From NCBI GenBank assembly GCA_039931675.1, contig JBDTRM010000218.1, positions 1 to 64,000 on the forward strand: DNA of 64,000 bases, read 5' to 3'. Below the pieces are notes generated by a model. It did not search any database. It was not told the origin of the DNA and saw only the letters and a program-made list of their open reading frames with translations. The position numbers and the translations under genes were made by a program. Below, one piece after another: positions 1 to 9,193 of the stretch (positions are counted from its first letter, which is position 1; every line of letters starts with the position of its first letter). Source of the stretch: JAEUTH01 sp039931675 (GTDB taxonomy: Bacteria > Bacteroidota > Bacteroidia > AKYH767-A > OLB10).

Positions 1-57
1 ATTTATTACAATTGTGTTCTGAATAAATTTTAAGGAACAGTTTTTGGTTGGCTTTTT

Positions 58-80
58 CGTCATTGCGAGGAAAGAAGCAT
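58..80. repeat. Interspersed repeat, cattgcgagg type
   Basis: The core cattgcgaggaaagaagca recurs almost identically at 63167-63193. It lies just upstream of the first gene. If the upstream in-frame start at 44 were used, the repeat would be translated, which argues for the start at 92. Confidence 0.7.
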
Positions 81-91
81 CAATTTTTTAT

Positions 92-1210
92 ATGAAAATA
101 GGAATCATAGGTACACGCGGAATACCCAATTACTATGGCGGCTTAGAGCAGTTTGCCGAGCGGGTTTCTGTTTTGCTTGCCAAGCGTGGTTTCGAGGTTT
201 ATGTTTACAATCCCAAATATCATCCGTACCAGAAATCGGAATATATGGGCGTAAATGTTATACATAAATGGAGTCCTGAAAAACAAATAGGCACAGCAGG
301 AAATTTTATTTACGACTACCTCTGCCTCAATGATGCCATCAAACGCGGATGCGATGTGGTGCTTGCCTGTGGATACACAACCATGTCAACCAGCTATTTC
401 ATTTCTCCTATTCACAAAACAAAATTGGTTACCAATATTGATGGCATGGAATGGTGGAGGAGTAAATTCAGTCCAACTATAAGAAAACTTACTAAGTGGT
501 TTGAAAAAGTTGCCATTGAAAAATCTTATGCACTTATATCTGACAACAAAGGCATTGAAGAATATGTGGATGAGGCTTTTGGTTTGAAAAGTTATTTTAT
601 TCCTTATGGTGCAGATAAAAATGAAAAGATTGACGAAACGGTTTTAAAACAATTTGGCTTAGAGAAGTACAAATACAACATTATGATTTGCCGCCTCGAA
701 CCTGAAAATAATATTGAAATTATTTTAGATGGTGTTGCAAAATCAAAATCGGAAACGAAAATGTATATCGCTGCAGGCACCGATCATAAGTATGCGCAAT
801 ACCTGATTGACAAATACAAGTCAACTCCAAAAATTGTTTTTATGGGATGGGTATCAGGCCAGGATTTATTGAATAACCTTCGGAACTTTTCAGCGCTTTA
901 TTTTCATGGGCACTCAGTTGGAGGGACCAACCCAAGCCTGCTCGAAGCAATGGCAGGCGGTGCTTTGATAAGTGCACATGGCAATAAATTTAACAAACAT
1001 GTTTTGGGCACTGATGCATTTTACTTTATGAATGATGATGAAGTAGCCGCCATTTTAGATAACTATGAAAAGCTGAATGAACAGCGCAGCACTTTTGTAA
1101 AAGACAATATTGATAAAATTGATAACTTTTATAATTGGGAAAACATAACCGATATGTATGCAAAAATGTTTAAGGAAGTTGCAGACGGTAAAATGACTTA
1201 CAAGGTTTAA
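92..1210 (+). CDS. Glycosyltransferase, DUF1972/GT4 type (rhamnosyltransferase-like)
   Basis: A 372-residue cytosolic glycosyltransferase. It opens with MKIGIIGTRGIPNYYGG, the N-terminal signature of the DUF1972 group that transfers rhamnose or similar sugars in exopolysaccharide or O-antigen synthesis. The C-terminal half has the GT4 donor-binding motif around SLLEAMAGG, preceded by HSVGGTNP. I chose the ATG at 92 over the upstream in-frame ATG at 44, because the extension reads through an interspersed repeat and the conserved family start is at 92. It is convergent with the SGNH lipoprotein gene. No other polysaccharide genes lie downstream, so the rest of such a locus, if any, is to the left. 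The sugar specificity cannot be read from the sequence. Confidence 0.85.
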   Translation: MKIGIIGTRGIPNYYGGLEQFAERVSVLLAKRGFEVYVYNPKYHPYQKSEYMGVNVIHKWSPEKQIGTAGNFIYDYLCLNDAIKRGCDVVLACGYTTMSTSYFISPIHKTKLVTNIDGMEWWRSKFSPTIRKLTKWFEKVAIEKSYALISDNKGIEEYVDEAFGLKSYFIPYGADKNEKIDETVLKQFGLEKYKYNIMICRLEPENNIEIILDGVAKSKSETKMYIAAGTDHKYAQYLIDKYKSTPKIVFMGWVSGQDLLNNLRNFSALYFHGHSVGGTNPSLLEAMAGGALISAHGNKFNKHVLGTDAFYFMNDDEVAAILDNYEKLNEQRSTFVKDNIDKIDNFYNWENITDMYAKMFKEVADGKMTYKV

Positions 1211-1251
1211 GCGGGCAATTATTTTTTTTAGCATTATATTTTCCAAACATA

Positions 1252-2682
1252 TTATGGAAACTGTAATCCTTTATAAGCATTAACATCAACCTTGGCAATG
1301 CTGCTACTATATTTTGAATTAATCACATCAATGTAATAGTTGGCAATTAATGCATAGCCGCGTTGATTAGGATGCACACCATCCAAACCGAATGCACCAC
1401 CCTTTACAAACTCAGGTGTGTAAGTAACCCCATTAAAGAGGATACCGGTCTGAAATGTTTTGAAAAACGAATTAAAATCAGCAAAAGCCAAATCGAAATC
1501 GGTGGCTGTTTTTTTAATATAGTTATTATATTTTGTTGTATAATTTTTCACATTACTTACTTCATTGGCATCTAAAACATAATTAACCGGAATTGCTTTT
1601 TGTGATCCCCAGCCAGCACATTTAATTGAATCCTGCGGTATGGTAAGTATAATGTACTCTCCATTTTTTACCTGGCGCATTCCGCCTACGGGCGCATACT
1701 GAGCTGATAAATCCTGTACAACAAAGGGATTCGCACCCAACTGAAAACTAATAGCTGGTAAACCCGCTGCCTGTGCGGCAGTATTATAAACTGTATAAGC
1801 GGTATTCAATGCTGCCACATCATTTGCATCAGTTAATTCCAAACCTTTTGCAGGCACTGTTGTGAAATAAGGAATGTTGGTTACATCGGGTATATTACCA
1901 ATTACACCTTTGGCTCCGTTGGCTGTCATTGCTCTCACAATGTTTACTATTGAAGAATCAAATAATGCTTCGGTAGTAATATCATTAGGATTAACACCGC
2001 CAACAATACCACTGCCACCACTTGTTGCATAACCTAAAACATCATTACTCCCAATCCATAAAGTAAAAAATGTAGGATTGCTATACAGGGCATCACTAAC
2101 TACAGTGCTTGTGCCACCGGGATTAATATCACTTGCAAAACGTAAGTAAAAAGGGTTTACTGTATTACCCAAAACGCCAAGATCGTGTCGCAACAAATCA
2201 AATGATTTGGCACCGGGAACTCCCATGTTCTGATAATAAGTGCCATTAAAAATTGGAGTGTAAAATTCACTGTTAGGATCAGTTGGCGGAGCAATTAAGC
2301 CCGGTGCAAGACTTGAAGCGCCTTTGCAATCGGTTACATATTTTAAAATATATTTTGGCGTGGTGGCAAACAATCCTAATGAAGGTGCAGGGCTAACTCC
2401 ATTGTCAACGTTGCTTCCGGTAAGAAATGGCGTTTCAAAAACTGATGCACCACCCACTGTTCTGAATTGCTGTGCAAGTATTGATGGATAAGCATTCTTT
2501 TGTCCTTCATAGCATAAAGCCCCGTCAGAGTAGCCTGCAGTTAATGAATTTCCCAGCGCTACATAGCTGGTAAAGTCTGCTGTGCCTGTTGCCGGCTTTA
2601 CATCATCAAATGATGTTTTGCAAGAGTTGAAAAGAATAACCCCAGCTAACAGTAACCCTATATTTCGAATTGATTTTATCAT
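1252..2682 (-). CDS. SGNH/GDSL hydrolase lipoprotein
   Basis: A 476-residue lipoprotein. The signal peptide MIKSIRNIGLLLAGVILFNS ends in a lipobox with Cys about residue 21, so the protein is probably tethered to the envelope. The SGNH blocks are visible: YVALGNSLTAGYSDG (block I, with Asn where many families have Asp), WIGSNDVLGYA (block III Asn) and DGVHPNQRGYA (block V catalytic Asp and His). Family members are esterases or lipases; the substrate is unknown. It reads in the same direction as the FadL-type gene 83 bases upstream, so the two may be co-transcribed. Esterase or acylhydrolase activity is inferred from the blocks only. Confidence 0.85.
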   Translation of the reverse strand: MIKSIRNIGLLLAGVILFNSCKTSFDDVKPATGTADFTSYVALGNSLTAGYSDGALCYEGQKNAYPSILAQQFRTVGGASVFETPFLTGSNVDNGVSPAPSLGLFATTPKYILKYVTDCKGASSLAPGLIAPPTDPNSEFYTPIFNGTYYQNMGVPGAKSFDLLRHDLGVLGNTVNPFYLRFASDINPGGTSTVVSDALYSNPTFFTLWIGSNDVLGYATSGGSGIVGGVNPNDITTEALFDSSIVNIVRAMTANGAKGVIGNIPDVTNIPYFTTVPAKGLELTDANDVAALNTAYTVYNTAAQAAGLPAISFQLGANPFVVQDLSAQYAPVGGMRQVKNGEYIILTIPQDSIKCAGWGSQKAIPVNYVLDANEVSNVKNYTTKYNNYIKKTATDFDLAFADFNSFFKTFQTGILFNGVTYTPEFVKGGAFGLDGVHPNQRGYALIANYYIDVINSKYSSSIAKVDVNAYKGLQFP

Positions 2683-2765
2683 ATCTGCCTGAAATTTAAA
2701 TTTTGCATTTTGTCACCCTGCGCTCACCCTAACCCGCCAAAAGGCGGGCACAGCCTGTTAATTGA

Positions 2766-3983
2766 TTACCAGCTATAATTAATCCCAATACCTACAATGT
2801 GAACACGGGTTTTATAAAGCCCGTTAAAATTTTCCTGCACATAATTTCCTTTGCGCTCGCTTAAATTTTCATAAGCATAACTTACATCAAAAGAAAACTT
2901 TTCGTTCAACTTATAACTCGCCCCTACAGTCAATGCCTGTTTATCTGCATCGGGTAATTCCGGGCTTACATAATCATCCTGCACAGGCGACTGATCTAAC
3001 GCTCCACCTATACGAACAGCAATTTTTGGTTTCAATTGATATTCAACCCCTGCGCGAATGGTTGTGGAATTTTTATAATTGCGACCATTATGCGAATTGA
3101 GTGAGGGATAATCAGGAAAATCAAAGTTGAGCGAATCGAAAACATCCCAACCTGTATAATCAAACTCAATTGTTGCCATTAATTTAGTTGTGATTTGGTA
3201 AGATGCACCAATGGTTAGCGATGATGGTAAGGCAAGACCCGAATTAAATGTTGTTGATTCTGGAACCTCTCCCGCAGCTATTAACGATGACGGAACATTA
3301 CTAAAAGTAGCATCGCCATTATTTAAATCAACCTGCACTTTTGAATGATAATCTATTCCAACCCTGGCCTTTTCTCCTATCCTGGCAAAAACGCCAACGT
3401 TATACCCAAAGCCTGTTCCATTACCTTTTAATTCGGCCTGTATATCGTTATTGCCTGCCTGTTGAGCTTTGCGCACATCAGCGTTGCCGCTTGTAAATAC
3501 AAAGCCTGCACCTACACCAATTTTATCGGTAATAAGATAACTTACCGTAGGTTGAAAATAAAATGTTTTCAAAGTAACTTCCTGCGAAACATAACGGCCT
3601 GTCCAGTCATCATCCCATTTAGTGCCTAAACCATAAGGCGTATTTATGCTCAAACCAACCGATATTTTTTCATTGATTTTGTAATTAGCATACAACTGTG
3701 GCGGATAAAAAATCTGATTTTTCATATCAACATTGCTGCCATAAGGATTTAGGTAACTTGAGGAGGGCATGATAAGAGCTGCACCAAAAATGATAGAATT
3801 TTTATCCATAAAAGCCATAGAGCCCGGATTAAAAAAAACACCTGAAGCATCTTTACACACGCCTGAATATGCGCCACCCATCGCGGTGCCTTTTATACTT
3901 TGTGTGTTAATCTGGAATCCACCGGCATGCACAATTAAGGGCAATGACAGCAGCAACAAAAAACCTGTTTTCTTAATTTTCAT
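2766..3983 (-). CDS. FadL/TodX-family outer-membrane transporter (OMPP1)
   Basis: A 405-residue outer-membrane beta-barrel with signal peptide MKIKKTGFLLLLSLPLIVHA. The mature start GGFQINTQSIKGTAMGGAYS matches the N-terminal plug of the FadL/TodX family, followed by the family-typical VFFNPGSMAFM. The rest consists of alternating amphipathic strands with a C-terminal aromatic (ending in YSW), as expected of a barrel. FadL relatives move hydrophobic molecules such as long-chain fatty acids or aromatics across the outer membrane; the cargo here is unknown. The pairing with a downstream SGNH lipoprotein could suggest lipid-ester uptake and hydrolysis, but that is inference. Confidence 0.85.
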   Translation of the reverse strand: MKIKKTGFLLLLSLPLIVHAGGFQINTQSIKGTAMGGAYSGVCKDASGVFFNPGSMAFMDKNSIIFGAALIMPSSSYLNPYGSNVDMKNQIFYPPQLYANYKINEKISVGLSINTPYGLGTKWDDDWTGRYVSQEVTLKTFYFQPTVSYLITDKIGVGAGFVFTSGNADVRKAQQAGNNDIQAELKGNGTGFGYNVGVFARIGEKARVGIDYHSKVQVDLNNGDATFSNVPSSLIAAGEVPESTTFNSGLALPSSLTIGASYQITTKLMATIEFDYTGWDVFDSLNFDFPDYPSLNSHNGRNYKNSTTIRAGVEYQLKPKIAVRIGGALDQSPVQDDYVSPELPDADKQALTVGASYKLNEKFSFDVSYAYENLSERKGNYVQENFNGLYKTRVHIVGIGINYSW

Positions 3984-4130
3984 ATAGCATATCAGTTAAG
4001 GATTATTTAATACCAATGCTTACTAAACTTGTAACACTTTTGGTATAAAAGAAATTTGCAATTATAATTTGACAAGTAAATGGAGTGAGGGATTCTTAAA
4101 TGTTTAGCATTGGCTAAAAGTAGAAAAAAA

Positions 4131-5111
4131 TCATTTCTGTGGTATGTTTTGCAAAATCTTTTCAATTGAATAAATAACTTCCGCTGTAAGCGATGAAACC
4201 ACCTTTAATGACTGCATGTTTTCTTTTAACTGTTCTAATTTTGTTGCACCTAGAATTACCGTGGTCACATTTGGATTTTTTAAACACCATGCCAGTGCCA
4301 ATTGCGAAAGCTCACATTTAATTTCTTTTGCAATTTTCTGAAGTTGCTCCACCTTTTTCATTTTATCATCCTGCATTTCTCTATCGCGCAGCCACTCCAA
4401 ACCTTTAATTGCAAAGCGGGAATTTTTAGGAACTCCCTTATTGTACTTGCCTGTAAGCAATCCCGAACTTAATGGGCTGAAAGCAGTAATGCCCATTCCA
4501 ATATTTTTAAAGATGGGGAGAAAATCAGACTCCATCCTTTGCCGTACAAACATATTGTACTGAGGTTGCTCCACTGTTGGACCAATTAAATGATTTTGTT
4601 TGGCAACTAAATGTGCTTCCATAATTTCGGCTGCACTCCATTCGCTCGTTCCCCAATAAAAAATTTTGCCTTGCTGCATCAGGTGATTCATTGCAAAAAC
4701 CACTTCTTCCATCGGTGTGTTTTTATCAGCACGATGGCAGAGATACAAATCGAGATAATCCACCTGCATTCTTTTTAATGCAGCATCACATGCTTCCATA
4801 ATATGTTTGCGCGATAAACCGCGTTGATTGGGCTTGCTTTTCTCGCCCATCAAACCAAAATAAACCTTGCTTGAAACAACGTAACTTGTACGATCCCATT
4901 TCGTTTTCTTTAAAACTTTTCCGACAACAATTTCAGCCTTGCCGTTTGCATAAACTTCGGCACTGTCAAAAAAATTGATGCCATTATCATAAGCATGAAT
5001 CATTAATTTTTCAGAAAGTTTTTCATCTACGCTTTTGCCTATAGTAAGCCAACTGCCAAGCGAAAGTGCGCTGAGTTGTAATCCTGATTTGCCGAGATAT
5101 CTGTATTCCAT
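4131..5111 (-). CDS. Aldo/keto reductase (KCNAB/YghZ-like)
   Basis: A 326-residue NADPH-dependent aldo/keto reductase. The catalytic tetrad is visible: Asp and Tyr in FFDSAEVYANGKAE, Lys in VVSSKVYFG, and His in YLDLYLCHRAD. EQPQYNMFVRQRMES is characteristic of the voltage-gated potassium channel beta-subunit/YghZ branch, whose bacterial members reduce aldehydes such as methylglyoxal. I chose the start at MEYRYLGKSG (5111); the longer in-frame reading to 5162 adds residues translated from AT-rich repeat-like spacer. It lies downstream of the asparaginase gene on the same strand, with a palindrome between them. The substrate is unknown. Confidence 0.85.
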   Translation of the reverse strand: MEYRYLGKSGLQLSALSLGSWLTIGKSVDEKLSEKLMIHAYDNGINFFDSAEVYANGKAEIVVGKVLKKTKWDRTSYVVSSKVYFGLMGEKSKPNQRGLSRKHIMEACDAALKRMQVDYLDLYLCHRADKNTPMEEVVFAMNHLMQQGKIFYWGTSEWSAAEIMEAHLVAKQNHLIGPTVEQPQYNMFVRQRMESDFLPIFKNIGMGITAFSPLSSGLLTGKYNKGVPKNSRFAIKGLEWLRDREMQDDKMKKVEQLQKIAKEIKCELSQLALAWCLKNPNVTTVILGATKLEQLKENMQSLKVVSSLTAEVIYSIEKILQNIPQK

Positions 5112-5177
5112 ATTGATGATTTGGTAATTTGGTGATTCGTAATTCGTAGATAGGAACTTCAATTCGTATATTCGTAA

Positions 5178-5195
5178 TCCCGATAGCTATCGGGA
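5178..5195. repeat. Palindrome tcccgatagctatcggga
   Basis: A perfect 18-base palindrome set in a run of attcgtaattcg-like words between the asparaginase and aldo/keto reductase genes. Variants occur at 14400-14416 and 28429-28446 (the latter inside a gene). It could form a cruciform or act as a weak terminator on the minus strand. Confidence 0.7.
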
Positions 5196-5215
5196 CGTAA
5201 TTCGCTGATATAATT

Positions 5216-6253
5216 TTAATCCAGGAACTCTGAATCATAAACCAGCGTTTCACCATTAATTGTAACTGTATATTGAAAATCTTTGTGAAGGCTGTAAGCA
5301 CCGATGGTTCCATCTTTTCCCAAAGCAATAAAGCAAGCCTGTATGTCTTTGTAATTTTTATATTTTGATGCGATACGGTTAACAGCAATTTCACATGCTT
5401 CCTGCGGTGTTTTGCCGTTGCGCATATTTTCTACTATAACATGCGCACCTGCAACTTTTATAATGTATTCGCCTAACCCTGTGGCTGTGGCCGCACCCAC
5501 TTCATTATCCACAAACATACCTGAGCCGATGTTAGCCGAATCGCCAACACGCCCGTGCATTTTATAGGCCCATCCGCTGGTGCTGCATGCGCCTGAAAGA
5601 TTTCCTTTTTTATCCAATGCAATCATTCCTACCGTATCATGATTGTTTTTATCTATTTTAGGTGGAGTGTAGTTATTCAGCTTCTGCCATTTTTCCCATT
5701 CTGCTTTTGAAGCATCAGTAAGGAGGTTTTGTTTTTTGAAACCATTGCTTAATGCAAATTGCACAGCGCCTTCGCCTGCCAAATAAACATGTGGCGTTTT
5801 TTCCATTACTAACCTGGCAAGGCTTACCGGATGTAAAATACCTTCTACAAAAAAAACACCTCCTGCATTACCTTCTTCATTCATCACACAAGCATCGAGT
5901 GTAACATGCCCGTCACGGTCAGGATAACCGCCAATGCCTACACTGTGATTATTTTCATCAGCCTCTACAACTCTCACGCCTTCTATACACGCATCTAAAG
6001 CACTGCCTTTTTCTGAAATAGATTTCCATGCGGCTTCGTGGGGGGCTTTGCCGAAGTCCCAGGTGGAGAGTATTACAGGGCCTGAGTCGGTTTGAAGTCG
6101 GAGGTCGGAGGTTGGAAGTCGGAGGTTGGAGGTTTCTGACTTCTGGCTTCCGACCTCTGACCTCCCACTTGCAATTGCATCAAAGGCAGCTAATGAAGCT
6201 GCTGACGCAAGTGCCGATTGTTTTAAAAATTTTCTGCGTGTAAAGATTTTCAT
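5216..6253 (-). CDS. N4-(beta-N-acetylglucosaminyl)-L-asparaginase family (Ntn hydrolase), Tat-exported
   Basis: A 345-residue Ntn-type amidohydrolase of the T2 asparaginase/glycosylasparaginase family. The N-terminus MKIFTRRKFLKQSALASAAS carries a twin-arginine motif (TRRKFLK), so folded export to the periplasm is likely. The self-processing site is NNHDTVGMIALD, with the new N-terminal Thr of the beta subunit as nucleophile. Downstream GRVGDSANIGSGMF and GLGEYIIK are typical of this family. Family members cleave the GlcNAc-Asn bond of N-linked glycopeptides, or isoaspartyl/asparagine amides. Odd feature: residues about 29-56, between the Tat signal and the mature enzyme, are translated from a tandem repeat (see 6085-6169). 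A function in glycoprotein scavenging is inferred. Confidence 0.88.
   Translation of the reverse strand: MKIFTRRKFLKQSALASAASLAAFDAIASGRSEVGSQKSETSNLRLPTSDLRLQTDSGPVILSTWDFGKAPHEAAWKSISEKGSALDACIEGVRVVEADENNHSVGIGGYPDRDGHVTLDACVMNEEGNAGGVFFVEGILHPVSLARLVMEKTPHVYLAGEGAVQFALSNGFKKQNLLTDASKAEWEKWQKLNNYTPPKIDKNNHDTVGMIALDKKGNLSGACSTSGWAYKMHGRVGDSANIGSGMFVDNEVGAATATGLGEYIIKVAGAHVIVENMRNGKTPQEACEIAVNRIASKYKNYKDIQACFIALGKDGTIGAYSLHKDFQYTVTINGETLVYDSEFLD
6085..6169. repeat. Intragenic gtcggaggttgga-type repeat in the asparaginase linker
   Basis: A run of cggaggtcggaggttggaag-like words, followed by its inverted counterpart (cttccgacctctgacctccc), inside the asparaginase coding region. On the coding strand it reads in frame as a linker rich in SEVGSQKSE and RLPTSDLRL. 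This word family is a familiar intergenic repeat in Bacteroidota. Here it appears to have inserted between signal peptide and enzyme without breaking the frame. Confidence 0.75.
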
Positions 6254-6425
6254 AATGCATGAGGTATGTTACAGGCTCAAAGAAAGTTTTTTTCGGTCAA
6301 TGTTTAACTATTTTGATTCAGGAATCTGAGTTGCGAATTTATAAAACAAAAACCCACCCGATCTTTTTTCAGGATAGGTTCTTTTGTTGTTGCCAATTGC
6401 CTCTTGCTAAATGTCTCTTGCTTTC

Positions 6426-8165
6426 TTAACCCTTCACATCATCTGTCAAAGGCACAGCATCAAGCGCAAACTTTAAATCTTTAATATTTAATTGCAGGGT
6501 GGTTTTATTGTTATAATGGTTTTCTTCGATGTGATAGCAAATGTCAAAAGGGTCGCGTGAAATTATAGTGGGATAATGCTCGCCTAACTGAAATGCAATG
6601 GCATCATAAACATAATTTGAACCCGCTTTTAACAGTGAAAGCTTAAGGTGATTATTGCCAACCACACGTGAGTAACCGCTGTCGCGCACATCTTTGGTTC
6701 TGAAAACAGGATTCATATTACCGGGACCAAATGGTGCAAACTGTTTCAGTATTTTATAAAAGGATGGCGTTACGTCACTAAGTTCAATGTCTTCGTCTAC
6801 TTCAATTTCTCTCACCAACATGCGCTCTTCAATGGTGCTGCATACTATGGTTTCAAACCTTACTTTGAATGCTTCCACATTTTCAACCTTCATAGTAAGA
6901 CCGGCAGCATACATGTGTCCGCCAAACTGATCTAACAAATCAGCACATGCTTCAATGGCATTATAAATATCAAAATCTTTTACGCTGCGCGCGCTGCCCG
7001 AAACGTGCTCGTTGGTTTTTGTCATCACCACAGTAGGGCGGTAATATTTATCAGTTAATCGCGAAGCCACAATTCCGATTACACCTTTATGCCAGTCGGG
7101 ATGAAAAACTACTGTTGATTTGCGATTTAAAAATGACTCATCGTTTTCAATTTGTGCCAATGCAGCCTCAGTAATACTGCTATCTAATTCTTTTCGCGAA
7201 ATGTTGTGACCGTTAATTTCATCACCTTTAAAACGCGCAGCGTCCACATCTTTTGAGATAAGCAATTCAACAGCACGGTTGCCGCTTTCAATACGTCCGG
7301 CAGCATTGATACGCGGAGCTATAATAAAAACTACATCGCTGATGGTAAGGTCGCGCGAAACTTTTGAAAGGTCAATTAATGTTTTAATTCCATGACGCGG
7401 GTTGGTATTTATTTTCTTCAAACCAAAATGTGCAAGCACGCGGTTCTCTCCTTTTATTTCAACAATATCGGCAGCTATGCTTATTGCAACTAAATCTAAA
7501 TACTGTTCTAATTCACTGAAAGGAATTCCATTATTCTGTGCAATGGCTTGCGCCAATTTAAATCCTACACAACAACCTGTGAGTTCTTTATAGGGATATT
7601 CGCAATCGCTTCGTTTAGGATCAAGAATGGCATAAGCATCAGGTAATACTGCACTCGGGCGGTGGTGATCGCAAATAATAAAATCAATTCCATACTCATT
7701 TGCCTTCGCAACTTTATCATGGCCTTTAATGCCGCAGTCGAGCGCAATGATCAAACTGAAACCATTTTCTTTTGCGTATTCAACTCCCGCAAAGGAAAGT
7801 CCGTAACCCTCATGGTAACGGTCGGGGATATAAAACTCCACATTGGCAAATAAGCTTTTCAGGAAAAGGTACATTACCGACACTGCTGTGGTGCCATCCA
7901 CATCATAATCACCAAAAACAAGAATTTTCTCTTTGTCGGCAAGGGCGCGATTTACGCGCTCCACGGCCTTGTCCATATCCTTCATCAAAAACGGATCGTG
8001 AAGCTGATCCAAAGCAGGGCGGAAGAAATTCTTAGCATCGTCAAACGTAGTAATGCCGCGTTGCACAAGCAATTTGCAAATTACAGGGTGCACCTTTAAT
8101 TGTTCCTGCAGAGATAAAACCACCTGCTCATCATAATTTGTTTTTAGTACCCAACGGTGACTCAT
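6426..8165 (-). CDS. recJ: Single-stranded-DNA-specific exonuclease RecJ
   Basis: A 579-residue RecJ of usual length. The DHH phosphoesterase motifs are present: VFGDYDVDGTTAVSVMY (motif I), IALDCG (motif II) and FIICDHHRPS (motif III), which bind the catalytic Mn/Mg ions. The DHHA1 domain follows with GGHMYAAGL, then the C-terminal OB-fold. RecJ digests single-stranded DNA 5' to 3' in recombination and mismatch or base-excision repair. A canonical Bacteroidota promoter lies about 35 bases upstream of the start (8198-8227), so the gene is probably transcribed on its own. No truncation or unusual residues were seen. Confidence 0.95.
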   Translation of the reverse strand: MSHRWVLKTNYDEQVVLSLQEQLKVHPVICKLLVQRGITTFDDAKNFFRPALDQLHDPFLMKDMDKAVERVNRALADKEKILVFGDYDVDGTTAVSVMYLFLKSLFANVEFYIPDRYHEGYGLSFAGVEYAKENGFSLIIALDCGIKGHDKVAKANEYGIDFIICDHHRPSAVLPDAYAILDPKRSDCEYPYKELTGCCVGFKLAQAIAQNNGIPFSELEQYLDLVAISIAADIVEIKGENRVLAHFGLKKINTNPRHGIKTLIDLSKVSRDLTISDVVFIIAPRINAAGRIESGNRAVELLISKDVDAARFKGDEINGHNISRKELDSSITEAALAQIENDESFLNRKSTVVFHPDWHKGVIGIVASRLTDKYYRPTVVMTKTNEHVSGSARSVKDFDIYNAIEACADLLDQFGGHMYAAGLTMKVENVEAFKVRFETIVCSTIEERMLVREIEVDEDIELSDVTPSFYKILKQFAPFGPGNMNPVFRTKDVRDSGYSRVVGNNHLKLSLLKAGSNYVYDAIAFQLGEHYPTIISRDPFDICYHIEENHYNNKTTLQLNIKDLKFALDAVPLTDDVKG

Positions 8166-8197
8166 AGTTGATTTGCTTCATTGAAAAAGTGTAACCA

Positions 8198-8227
8198 CAA
8201 ACCTACATGATTTAAAAATTATTTCAA
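8198..8227 (-). promoter_or_regulatory. Promoter of recJ, TTG-N19-TAGGTTTG
   Basis: On the minus strand TTG (8227-8225) is followed by 19 bases and TAGGTTTG (8205-8198), an exact match to the Bacteroidota primary sigma factor consensus (-33 TTG, -7 TAnnTTTG). The recJ ATG begins at 8165. Confidence 0.7.
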
Positions 8228-8283
8228 GATTTATTTTTATAATGTTAACAAAACAAAATAAAGCAAAAAATTATGCTTGCATT

Positions 8284-9159
8284 CTAAACAAACGGTTCAA
8301 GATCGCTGGCCGCTGTGATGATGTTGAAATTTGCAGGCATGTTTACTTTATGTTGGGTGATGATGCGTCCTGTTATAAGAACGGGCAATTGCAAATCGTG
8401 TGACAGCACATCGAAAAAGTTTTTAATCTTTTTAGGATTGAGGGCTGTAGTAACTGAGGTAAAAATATAATCGGGTTTGTAAGTGCGGACAATAATCTGC
8501 AAATCTTCCACAGGTAAATTCTGACCGAGGTACATGGTATGATGTCCCTGTGATCGAAAATAATAATTGGCAAACAGCAAACCTATTTCATGGCTTTCGC
8601 CTGAAGGTAAAAAGAGTAAATACTTTTTCTTTTCGGGCTTGTTATTGTTGTGATAGCCGAGGCGGTCGGTAGCAACAATAAGCTTGGAGCGAATCATGTT
8701 GGTGATAAAATGCTCGAAGGCAGGATTGACTGCACCACTCATCCACAGCACTCCAATATGATCAAGAAAAGGAAAAATAAGATTAGTCATGGTATCGGTT
8801 ACACCATGCATGGTAAAGTTGTTGCGTATAATTTGCTCGAAACAAAATTCGTCTAAACGTAACATGCATCCGATCAATGAATGTATCTGGTAATAATGAT
8901 CATCCTTATTATTGCTGAACTCAAGAATTATCTGATCTATTTCATTCTGCGACAACCGGGCAATTTTTGAAATCTTAATTCCATTCTTGTTAAGCAATGC
9001 AACATTGAGCAACGATTTTAAATCTTGGTCGTCATAATAACGGATGTTGGTTTGCGTGCGCTTAGGCTTTAAAAAGTCGTAGCGTTGCTCCCATATTCTC
9101 AGCGTGTGTGGTTTAATGCCTGTGAGGGCTTCCACGTCTTTTATTGAAAAATGATTCAA
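8284..9159 (-). CDS. CarH/LitR-like MerR regulator with B12-binding domain (candidate photoreceptor)
   Basis: A 291-residue regulator. Residues 1-70 form a MerR helix-turn-helix (FSIKDVEALTGIKPHTLRIW, then IRYYDDQDL). Residues about 90-165 are a cobalamin-cap helical bundle with the W-x9-EH signature (Trp139, Glu149, His150). Residues about 180-291 are a B12-binding Rossmann domain with ESHEIG at 188-193, His190 being the candidate cobalt ligand. In CarH these residues hold adenosylcobalamin, and light breaks the DNA-bound tetramer; that chemistry is known for the family and inferred here. The start is TTG, supported by a GGAGGG nine bases upstream, which is unusual in this phylum. No carotenoid genes are nearby, so the targets are unknown. 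Confidence 0.85.
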   Translation of the reverse strand: MNHFSIKDVEALTGIKPHTLRIWEQRYDFLKPKRTQTNIRYYDDQDLKSLLNVALLNKNGIKISKIARLSQNEIDQIILEFSNNKDDHYYQIHSLIGCMLRLDEFCFEQIIRNNFTMHGVTDTMTNLIFPFLDHIGVLWMSGAVNPAFEHFITNMIRSKLIVATDRLGYHNNNKPEKKKYLLFLPSGESHEIGLLFANYYFRSQGHHTMYLGQNLPVEDLQIIVRTYKPDYIFTSVTTALNPKKIKNFFDVLSHDLQLPVLITGRIITQHKVNMPANFNIITAASDLEPFV

Positions 9160-9193
9160 GTTATTTTTCCCTCCGTAATGTTGAACAAATTTT

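Noticed and set aside
44..91. Upstream start of the first glycosyltransferase
   Set aside because: The 16 added residues are translated from an interspersed repeat and the conserved family start is at 92.
5023..5394. 123-residue ORF overlapping both the aldo/keto reductase and asparaginase genes
   Set aside because: It crosses two well-supported genes in another frame and its sequence shows no domain.
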